A DNA stretch of 6,121 bases from contig JAUYSF010000070.1 of assembly GCA_030696435.1 (NCBI GenBank), forward strand, positions 1 to 6,121. The letters run 5' to 3'. Position 1 is the first letter of the stretch, and each line of letters opens with the position of its first letter. Origin of the DNA: Desulfoprunum sp. Lineage in GTDB: Bacteria; Desulfobacterota; Desulfobulbia; Desulfobulbales; Desulfocapsaceae. A model generated the notes under the pieces. It did no database searches. It was not told the DNA's origin and saw only the letters and a list, made by a program, of their open reading frames with translations. This document shows positions 1-5,201 of this stretch, one piece after another. Made by a program: the position numbers and the translations under genes.

Positions 1-541
1 CAGCTCAACAGGGGCTCCTACAACAATTCTGCACCGGGATGAGGTGCGTTCAGTGATGCGCTCCCGGCGAAACAAGCCGCTGTTTTTTATCGATATTGCC
101 GTACCGCGTGATCTTGATCCGCAACTCAATGAGCTGGAAAACGTCTATCTATATGATATTGACGATCTCAGCAGCGTGGTCGAGATGAACCGTTCCGAAC
201 GCGACCGGGAGGCGGTCAAGGCTGGCCGGATTGTCGATGAGATGACCTTGACATTCCAAAGATGGGTTGAGGGCATGTCGGTGACCCCGACTATTCAGGC
301 CCTGCGCCAGAAGGTGAGCAGCATCTGTCGGCTGGAACTTGAGCGGACCCTGCCACGACTACAGTCTCTTACCGAACAGGAGAAAAAAGGTCTTGAGATG
401 ATGACCGCTGCCATCACCGCAAGAATCCTGCACGATCCGCTCAGCTATCTGAAGGGCGACTCCTGCGGTGGGCGCGACACCAGTGAAGTGAAAATCAATA
501 TGGTGCGAACCCTCTTTGGCCTAGGCGATGACAAGGAATGA
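1..541 (+). CDS. hemA: Glutamyl-tRNA reductase (HemA), C-terminal part, 5' end outside the window
   Basis: HemA reduces glutamyl-tRNA(Glu) with NADPH to glutamate-1-semialdehyde, the first committed step of the C5 route to 5-aminolevulinate and all tetrapyrroles; it is a cytoplasmic dimer. The reading frame is open from base 2, and about 179 residues are visible of a protein usually 410-450 long. They begin with an SSTGAPT stretch matching the end of the NADPH-binding domain. The family-typical segment FFIDIAVPRDLDP follows, then YLYDIDDL, which leads into the long helical dimerisation domain (about the last 130 residues, ending in GLGDDKE). The catalytic N-terminal domain, with the active-site Cys, lies upstream of the window. 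The internal GTG at 44 is not a real start, because the family match continues in frame before it. The stop (TGA 539-541) overlaps the next gene's ATG. Identification is firm from residues I recognise; no search was run. Confidence 0.96.
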   Translation, partial: SSTGAPTTILHRDEVRSVMRSRRNKPLFFIDIAVPRDLDPQLNELENVYLYDIDDLSSVVEMNRSERDREAVKAGRIVDEMTLTFQRWVEGMSVTPTIQALRQKVSSICRLELERTLPRLQSLTEQEKKGLEMMTAAITARILHDPLSYLKGDSCGGRDTSEVKINMVRTLFGLGDDKE

Positions 542-1035
542 ACAGCGGTTATGAGGAACATCTCGACAATGAATGGTTTCTGGTCAGGTATTCGGGTGAA
601 ACCCCTGAGATCGCTCTGTATTCAGCCATCCATTATCTGACCGAGGCTGAGGATGGACCAAAGCTCAGCCTCAGCGAGGAACAGGTTGCCCTGTTGAAAG
701 AGGCGGCGGCTGAACGCTATCGGGAGATTGTGCTCCGCGATCTGCAGCCGGAGAACCGGGACAAGACAATATATCGGGGGCTCAAACGCGCGATTATCAA
801 CTTTCAGAGATTCGAGTGCTTTTGCCGTCGCCAGCACCTGGACGGACAGGATTTCAAAAAGGAAGTGGCGGCTTCGCTCCTTTTTTTTCTGGCGACGGAG
901 TGTGTCGAGGTGGCCAAGGGCAGCAGGAACTCATCAATCAACTGTTCATTCCAGGAGCTGAATGCCTTTGCCCGTGAGGTCGGGCTGGTCGTGAATCGTC
1001 TGCCCCGGCATATTGAGACCGTCTGTCCCGAATAG
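538..1035 (+). CDS. Uncharacterised 165-residue protein translationally coupled to hemA
   Basis: I do not recognise this family. The ATG overlaps the hemA stop as ATGA. An AAGGA (533-537) abuts the start with no spacer, so translation probably depends on coupling to hemA; no other start is plausible near the N-terminus. The product is soluble-looking and mostly helical, with no signal peptide or membrane segment. It opens with an acidic and aromatic N-terminus (DNEWFLVRYSGETPEIALY), has a charged helical middle (about residues 45-100), and ends with a helical region containing SLLFFLATECVEVAKG (about 113-128). Three cysteines (FECFC near 93-96, TEC near 121) plus one in INCSF and one near the C-terminus do not form an obvious metal motif. 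The tight overlap suggests a role linked to HemA or tetrapyrrole synthesis, such as a HemA stability or feedback partner, but that is inference from position only. Codon use looks like its neighbours, and the frame is intact, so it is very likely a real gene. Confidence 0.85.
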   Translation: MNSGYEEHLDNEWFLVRYSGETPEIALYSAIHYLTEAEDGPKLSLSEEQVALLKEAAAERYREIVLRDLQPENRDKTIYRGLKRAIINFQRFECFCRRQHLDGQDFKKEVAASLLFFLATECVEVAKGSRNSSINCSFQELNAFAREVGLVVNRLPRHIETVCPE

Positions 1036-1052
1036 CTCTTTCGGCCTTTTTT
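1028..1052 (+). terminator. Possible weak intrinsic terminator after the hemA pair
   Basis: CCGAA (1028-1032) can pair with TTCGG (1040-1044) around a 7-nt loop, followed by CC and then six T (1047-1052). The 5-bp stem overlaps the stop codon of the upstream gene. The T-tract and position fit a Rho-independent terminator, but the stem is short and the CC spacer weakens it, so read-through is likely. Confidence 0.4.
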
Positions 1053-1214
1053 GTATTCCTGCCACAACAACGGTCATCTCGCCATTCTCATTAAAAAGAG
1101 TATGTTGCTTCGGTCTTTGTCGTGGTATTTGTGTTGTGCTTCTGGTATGTCTTTTGTGGATTATTGAGGCAGCTCTTCAGAGGTTTGTCATTTTCACTCT
1201 TTCACCGGTCTGTC
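1053..1214. other. T/G-rich gap before the protease gene; no gene seen
   Basis: This stretch is poor in A on the + strand and rich in T and G, which makes several frames look hydrophobic when translated. I find no convincing sigma-70 promoter, RNA gene or conserved ORF. The only SD-like string, AGAGG (1179-1183), is about 30 nt from the protease ATG, too far to serve it. Some promoter for the protease gene probably lies here, but I cannot point to it. Confidence 0.4.
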
Positions 1215-3326
1215 ATGAATTTATCGAAAAAACTCACACTTACCATTCTGATCCTGCTGGTTTTTCCTTTTTTGGCGGCAGCAAAAACGTCTGAACAGGA
1301 CAATTCTTCCTCTTTCCAGAAAAGAAATCAGCTCATCGGTTATATGCTGGCCAAGCAACTGCCGACCATTCATTTCAGCGACAAAAAGATGAATGATGAG
1401 CAAGCCCGGGCTGCCTTTACCCTCTATATCAAACAGTTGGATTTTCAAAAGAGATTCCTGCTGAAAAAAGATACCGATGAGCTTGCCGCTTTCACGCCAT
1501 ATATTGATGACAATCTGGAGCAGGGTACAAATTCTCTTCCCGACGCCGGTTTTGATATCCTCGGTGAGAGAATTGATCAGGTTGAAAAGATAGTCGGAGA
1601 GATCCTCGGAGGACCGTTTGACTTCAACGCTGCAGACTCTCTGGAGACTGATCCTGAAAAGCTCATGTTTGCTAAAGATCTTCAAGAATTACGAGAGAGG
1701 TGGCGCCTCATCCTCAAATATGAGGTAATTGCCAGAGACCTTGAACTCGAAGATGAGGCGAAAAAGGCTAAAGAGAACAAATCGTCGGAGACCCTCTTTC
1801 AGGAGGCCAAAGACAAGGTTACCAAGCGATACAAGGAGATATTTCACCGACTGCGGCAGGAAACCCGCCAGGACCACTATGACCGTTTCTTCAATGCAGT
1901 GACCCGGGCCTTTGACCCGCACACTAATTATATTCCACCTGCCGGCAAGGAGCAGTTTGATATCAGCATGCGCGGCAGCCTTGAAGGTATCGGGGCGTTG
2001 TTGCGGGAAGATGATGGCTTTATCAAGGTAGACCGGATAATTCCGGGCAGTGCCTCCGCCAAGCAAGGGAGGCTGCAGGCGAAAGATATCATATTGCAGG
2101 TCGCCCAGGGCAAAGAAGAGCCTGTTGATATTACCGATATGCGATTGCGTGATGCGGTACGCCTTATTCGCGGGCCCAAAGGAAGCGAGGTGCGGCTTAC
2201 GGTGAAGAAAGCCGATGGGGCGAGGGACATCATCCCTATCATTCGTGATGTCGTGCAGATCGAAGAGACCTTTGTCAAGAGCACTGTGCTGAAAAACCCG
2301 GACGGTAGGATGATCGGCCTGATCAATATCCCAGGCTTTTATCGGGATTTTGAGAAAACCAATAATGGTGAGGCCGCGAGGAATTCCACAGATGACACTC
2401 GCAAGGAGCTGCTGGATCTCAAGTCGAAAGGAGTTAGTGGTATAATCCTCGATCTCCGCAATAACGGTGGTGGTGCCCTCGTTGATGCCGTTGATATTGC
2501 CGGTCTGTTCCTTACTTCAGGTCCTGTGGTACAGGTGAAAAACAGCAATGGCACCGTGCGGGTGTTAAACGATGAAGATCCGGAGGTCGTCTATGATGGC
2601 CCTCTGGTGGTCTTGGTGAACGCCTTTTCAGCATCGGCATCCGAAATTGTGGCCGCTGCCCTCCAGGACTATAAGCGTGCTGTCATTGTCGGCGGCCCCA
2701 CGACCCATGGCAAAGGGACAGTTCAGACAGTTATTAATCTCAATGACAATATTCCTCTTCTGCACGCCAACAAGTATGACGACCTTGGCGCCTTAAAGGT
2801 CACAATCCAGAAATTTTATCGGATAACCGGTGGTTCTACCCAATATAAAGGAATTGAACCGGATATTACTCTGCCCAGCCTTCTGCAAAGCCTCAAGTCG
2901 GGTGAACGCTACCTTGAATATTCACTGCCGTGGGACAGCATCGCGCCTGTAGCCTTTACCACCTCCAGCGAGCATCCTTTGCAATTGGCTGCTTTACGGA
3001 ATGCAAGTGCAACACGTGTGAAAGGAGATCCCGGTTTTGTGGTCATCGAAAAGGAGATCACTCGGGTGGAAGAGCGGATTAATAATACCGTTGTTTCTCT
3101 GAAGATTAAAGATATGCGTACAAAACAGGAAGAGTCGAAGATTGCCAAAGAGACGGTAGGTAAGCAGTTTCGGCTCTATCAGGACGAAGCGGGTGACGAA
3201 GAGAATCCTGACGCCAAAGATAGCGGTCAGGAGGTCGGCAACAAGGCCTGGCTGGAAGAGGTTCATGAAGATCCCTATATTCGTGAGGCAAATCATATTG
3301 TCACCGACCTGCAAGGCAAAAAATAA
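1215..3326 (+). CDS. prc: Periplasmic carboxy-terminal (tail-specific) processing protease, S41 family
   Basis: Prc/Tsp cleaves periplasmic proteins from their C-termini and trims envelope proteins and peptidoglycan-enzyme partners in other bacteria. The frame is open from a GTG at 1122, but the ATG at 1215 is chosen because it begins a clean signal peptide: MNLSKK, a hydrophobic core (about 7-20), then AAA before K24 as a likely signal peptidase I site. The 703-residue product is close to the 682 of E. coli Prc. An N-terminal helical domain (about 30-245) precedes a PDZ domain (about 252-332; carboxylate-loop segment GIGAL). The S41 core (about 364-540) follows, with the Ser in FSASASEI (S474), D485 in LQDY, and the general-base Lys in HGKGTVQ (K500). 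These match E. coli Ser/Asp/Lys, with one extra residue before the Lys (PTTHGKG rather than PTFGKG). A charged C-terminal domain completes the usual Prc architecture. No good ribosome binding site precedes the ATG. It stands alone, with gaps of 179 and 188 nt on either side. Naming it prc rather than ctpA rests on length and the N-terminal domain. Confidence 0.93.
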   Translation: MNLSKKLTLTILILLVFPFLAAAKTSEQDNSSSFQKRNQLIGYMLAKQLPTIHFSDKKMNDEQARAAFTLYIKQLDFQKRFLLKKDTDELAAFTPYIDDNLEQGTNSLPDAGFDILGERIDQVEKIVGEILGGPFDFNAADSLETDPEKLMFAKDLQELRERWRLILKYEVIARDLELEDEAKKAKENKSSETLFQEAKDKVTKRYKEIFHRLRQETRQDHYDRFFNAVTRAFDPHTNYIPPAGKEQFDISMRGSLEGIGALLREDDGFIKVDRIIPGSASAKQGRLQAKDIILQVAQGKEEPVDITDMRLRDAVRLIRGPKGSEVRLTVKKADGARDIIPIIRDVVQIEETFVKSTVLKNPDGRMIGLINIPGFYRDFEKTNNGEAARNSTDDTRKELLDLKSKGVSGIILDLRNNGGGALVDAVDIAGLFLTSGPVVQVKNSNGTVRVLNDEDPEVVYDGPLVVLVNAFSASASEIVAAALQDYKRAVIVGGPTTHGKGTVQTVINLNDNIPLLHANKYDDLGALKVTIQKFYRITGGSTQYKGIEPDITLPSLLQSLKSGERYLEYSLPWDSIAPVAFTTSSEHPLQLAALRNASATRVKGDPGFVVIEKEITRVEERINNTVVSLKIKDMRTKQEESKIAKETVGKQFRLYQDEAGDEENPDAKDSGQEVGNKAWLEEVHEDPYIREANHIVTDLQGKK

Positions 3327-3352
3327 TCTTTTCCAATGACCTGGGTTTTCTC

Positions 3353-3384
3353 TGCCAATCCCTATGTTGTCAGGGAAGTCGGCA
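3353..3384 (+). terminator. Imperfect hairpin downstream of prc, possible terminator or processing site
   Basis: TGCC (3353-3356) and TCCCT (3359-3363) can pair with AGGGA (3372-3376) and GGCA (3381-3384) across an internal loop (AA opposite AGTC) and an 8-nt apical loop. What follows is AATAAAAATC rather than a run of T, so it is not a canonical intrinsic terminator. It is the only stem-loop of any size I see between prc and the next gene. Confidence 0.25.
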
Positions 3385-3435
3385 ATAAAAATCTTCTTGA
3401 AAAAGAAAAGGAAAGATGCTAGAAATTCGCCCTTG

Positions 3436-3449
3436 TGAATGGTCATTCA
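3436..3449. promoter_or_regulatory. Palindrome upstream of the RsbRD_N gene, possible operator
   Basis: TGAATG-GT-CATTCA is a perfect 6-bp inverted repeat with a 2-nt centre, 65 nt before the ATG of the RsbRD_N gene and about 29 nt before a TTGACA box. Shape and position suit a dimeric regulator, but I do not know a regulator for this sequence, and arms this short can occur by chance. Confidence 0.25.
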
Positions 3450-3477
3450 TTTAACAAAGGACTGCTTTAAGCTGGTG

Positions 3478-3483
3478 TTGACA
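3478..3483 (+). promoter_or_regulatory. Perfect -35 hexamer TTGACA without a matching -10
   Basis: TTGACA matches the sigma-70 -35 consensus exactly and lies 31 nt before the ATG at 3515. At the normal 16-18 nt spacing there is only ribosome-binding-site sequence (AAGGCG); the AT-rich TAATAATTTAA lies too close. The box alone is therefore weak evidence for the promoter of this gene. A poorer GG-N10-GC arrangement (3459-3472) also exists but lacks the TTG of a sigma-54 -12 element. Confidence 0.25.
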
Positions 3484-3514
3484 TTGATTTTTAATAATTT
3501 AAGGCGGTTAATAG

Positions 3515-4057
3515 ATGGATCTCGCTGAGGCTTTCAGGAATTACAAAGAAAAGATTGTTGACAGTTGGGTTGAGTATACGCTTTCAACGTATCAGTCTTC
3601 GAGCTTTTTCGTGAAGGAGCGGGATATCTTTGCCAATCCGGTTGGCGGCAATATCCGGGAGGCCCTGAAGAGGCTCTTCCCACTCCTCATCAAAGGAGCC
3701 GATGTACAAGAGTGTGTTCCTTCACTTGAGCAGATTTTGAAAATCCGCTCAATCCAAGAGTTTTCCCCCTCCCAGGCAATAGCCCCCCTGAACGCAGTAA
3801 AACATATTGCCCGCGAGATACTGGCTGCCGACAAAGAACGATGTCATCTCGTACATGAACTCTATGATTTTGAATTTGCAGTAGATCTGGCTGTTCTGGC
3901 GGCTTTTGATATTTATATGCAATGCAGGGAGCGACTGTATCAGACCCGGATACTGGAAATTAAATCGGGTACTCATATTCTTACAGACAGTAAGTGCCCT
4001 TCGGCATTACTGAAAGATACTAAGCAGGGAACTATTCCAACGGTCGAGAGTATTTAA
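3515..4057 (+). CDS. RsbRD N-terminal domain protein upstream of dsrMK, stressosome-sensor-like, no STAS domain
   Basis: This 180-residue soluble protein resembles the N-terminal domain family of RsbR/RsbRD (RsbT co-antagonist). In stressosome proteins that domain is a haem-free globin-like helical sensor. Recognisable segments are the opening amphipathic helix with IVDSWVEYTLSTY (14-26), FANPVG (39-44), the helix REALKRLFPLLI (48-59), and IRSIQEFSPSQA (77-88), which is typical of the family, then long helices to about 150. No C-terminal STAS domain follows: the last 30 residues are low-complexity and polar. The protein therefore lacks the phosphorylatable output domain of classical RsbR. It has four Cys (67, 110, 137, 161), with no known metal motif. 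A good ribosome binding site, AAGGCGG (3501-3507), lies 7 nt before the ATG. It sits 78 nt upstream of dsrM on the same strand. As I recall, such proteins often neighbour dsrMKJOP in sulfate reducers, so a sensing or regulatory role tied to this complex is a fair but unproven inference. Confidence 0.85.
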   Translation: MDLAEAFRNYKEKIVDSWVEYTLSTYQSSSFFVKERDIFANPVGGNIREALKRLFPLLIKGADVQECVPSLEQILKIRSIQEFSPSQAIAPLNAVKHIAREILAADKERCHLVHELYDFEFAVDLAVLAAFDIYMQCRERLYQTRILEIKSGTHILTDSKCPSALLKDTKQGTIPTVESI

Positions 4058-4074
4058 CTGGTCACCATGTTGCA
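4058..4074 (+). promoter_or_regulatory. Candidate sigma-54 (-24/-12) promoter for dsrMK
   Basis: Immediately after the stop codon of the RsbRD_N gene, CTGG (4058-4061) and TTGCA (4070-4074) stand with exactly ten bases between GG and GC, as in the sigma-54 consensus YTGGCACG-N4-TTGCW. The -12 element is perfect and the TGG of -24 is present, but the CACG after it is not matched (TCAC). Transcription would start near 4085, giving a leader of about 50 nt before dsrM. No enhancer-binding site could be identified. Confidence 0.4.
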
Positions 4075-4112
4075 CGATTGGCCTTTGTCCGACGTGGTTG
4101 CCCCAATAACAG

Positions 4113-4123
4113 TTCAATTTGAA
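4113..4123. promoter_or_regulatory. Small palindrome next to the dsrM ribosome binding site
   Basis: TTCAA-T-TTGAA is a perfect 5-bp inverted repeat with a 1-nt centre, ending two bases before the GAGGT ribosome binding site of dsrM. It is too tight to fold as an RNA hairpin, so if functional it would act in DNA as an operator half-site pair. It may be chance. Confidence 0.2.
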
Positions 4124-4125
4124 GT

Positions 4126-4130
4126 GAGGT
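4126..4130 (+). promoter_or_regulatory. Ribosome binding site of dsrM
   Basis: GAGGT lies 5 nt before the ATG at 4136 and supports that start, which also begins directly with the first membrane helix of DsrM. Confidence 0.7.
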
Positions 4131-4135
4131 AAGAA

Positions 4136-5161
4136 ATGAAGTACGCCTTCTCATTCCTGGCAGTCATAGCGCTTATTCTGATTGCTTGGGCAGGATCCCA
4201 TATACCGGGGATGCCATATTTTTTTGGTGTTTTTGTCCCTTATATGGCTATTGCGATCTTCCTGGGTGGCTTTGTCTACAGAGTGGTGCAATGGGCCAAG
4301 TCGCCTGTGCCCTTCTCTATTCAGACCACCTGTGGACAGGGAAAATCGCTGGATTTCATCAAGCACAACCGGCTTGAAGCACCAGATACAACGGCAGAGG
4401 TGGTGGCCCGGATGATGCTGGAGATCCTCACCTTCAGGTCTTTGTTCAGGAATACCAAATCAGACTTGCTTGCCGGTCCAAAAATCACCTACGAGTCCTC
4501 CAAATGGCTCTGGCTGTTCGCGCTTATCTTCCATTATTCATTTCTGATTGTGGTGATCAGGCATATGCGCCTGTTCCTCAATCCGGTGCCTGAGGTTCTC
4601 GCTTTCCTCGATTGGGCCGACAGCATGTTCGAGATAGGCAGCCCCAGCATGTATATGACCACCGCAGGTCTGATCGGTGGCGCCGCCTTGCTGTTCTCCA
4701 GGCGGCTTGTCAATCGTCATGTGCGCTATATCTCACTGGCTAATGATTATTTCCCTCTGGTCTTGATATTTGCCATCGGTATCACCGGTGCCCTGATGCG
4801 GCATTTTCTGCGTGGCGGTATCGATATCGTTGCCATCAAACAACTGGCAGTGGGGCTTGTCACCTTCTCGCCAACCATTAACGGCGAAATAGGGTCGATA
4901 TTCTATATTCATCTCTTTTTGGTTTCCACTCTGCTGATTTATTTCCCGTTCAGCAAGCTCATGCATCTCGGTGGTGTCTTCCTGAGTCCGACCCGTAACA
5001 TGAAGAACAATAGCCGGGCTGTCCGTCATATCAATCCTTGGAATGATCCGGACATCAAACCCCATTCCTATGCAGGTTACGAAGATGAATTCCGTGAATT
5101 CATGGTAGAGGCAGGCATTCCAGTTGAAAAAGAGTTGCCAACTCAAAAGGATGAAGAATAA
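4136..5161 (+). CDS. dsrM: DsrM, dihaem cytochrome b membrane subunit of the DsrMKJOP complex
   Basis: DsrM is a NarI-like integral membrane subunit thought to exchange electrons with menaquinone through two b haems and pass them to DsrK. The 341-residue protein has about six membrane segments: roughly 4-22, 28-50, 124-147, 172-189, 203-222 and 252-272. The haem ligands are visible: H133 and H143 in one helix (10 apart), and H259 and H277 (18 apart), the same spacings as the four haem ligands of E. coli NarI (56/66 and 187/205). A further His, H223, sits in MRHFLRG after the fifth helix and is not part of that set. A hydrophilic loop of about 70 residues (52-123) separates helices 2 and 3, and a polar C-terminal tail (about 285-341) should face the cytoplasm beside DsrK. 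The GAGGT ribosome binding site supports the start. The gene precedes dsrK by 40 nt, surely in one operon. The alternative family name is HmeC. Confidence 0.94.
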   Translation: MKYAFSFLAVIALILIAWAGSHIPGMPYFFGVFVPYMAIAIFLGGFVYRVVQWAKSPVPFSIQTTCGQGKSLDFIKHNRLEAPDTTAEVVARMMLEILTFRSLFRNTKSDLLAGPKITYESSKWLWLFALIFHYSFLIVVIRHMRLFLNPVPEVLAFLDWADSMFEIGSPSMYMTTAGLIGGAALLFSRRLVNRHVRYISLANDYFPLVLIFAIGITGALMRHFLRGGIDIVAIKQLAVGLVTFSPTINGEIGSIFYIHLFLVSTLLIYFPFSKLMHLGGVFLSPTRNMKNNSRAVRHINPWNDPDIKPHSYAGYEDEFREFMVEAGIPVEKELPTQKDEE

Positions 5162-5186
5162 CAGTTTAGACCCATAACTAGCTTAT

Positions 5187-5191
5187 AAGGA
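5187..5191 (+). promoter_or_regulatory. Ribosome binding site of dsrK
   Basis: AAGGA lies 10 nt before the ATG at 5202, a slightly long but acceptable spacing, and fixes the dsrK start inside the 40-nt gap after dsrM. Confidence 0.6.
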
Positions 5192-5201
5192 TTAGACAAC
5201 G

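Noticed and set aside
1122..1214. N-terminal extension of prc from the GTG at 1122
   Set aside because: It would put 31 residues before a complete, canonical signal peptide and has no ribosome binding site; the ATG at 1215 is far more sensible.
1013..1294. 93-residue + frame ORF with a hydrophobic stretch, spanning the gap before prc
   Set aside because: It overlaps the end of the upstream gene and the prc signal peptide in another frame, has no ribosome binding site, and its hydrophobicity follows from T/G-rich composition.
1221..2326. Minus-strand ORFs of 125-154 residues opposite prc
   Set aside because: They overlap one another and the whole protease coding region, with no recognisable domains or plausible translation signals.
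3424..3434. AATTCGCCCTT resembling a common TA-cloning vector flank
   Set aside because: The surrounding sequence is not vector and the full flank is not matched (GAAATTC, not GAATTC); coincidence is the simplest reading.
3459..3472. Second GG-N10-GC arrangement before the RsbRD_N gene
   Set aside because: The -12 part reads TAAGC instead of TTGC and the -24 part AGG instead of TGG, so only the bare dinucleotides match.
4077..4107. ATTGG...CCAAT inverted repeat in the gap before dsrM
   Set aside because: The arms are 5 bp with a 21-nt loop and do not extend; not convincing as a hairpin or operator.
4182..4415. Plus-frame ORFs of 77 and 63 residues inside dsrM
   Set aside because: They are out-of-frame shadows of dsrM, which has clear membrane helices and haem ligands in its own frame.
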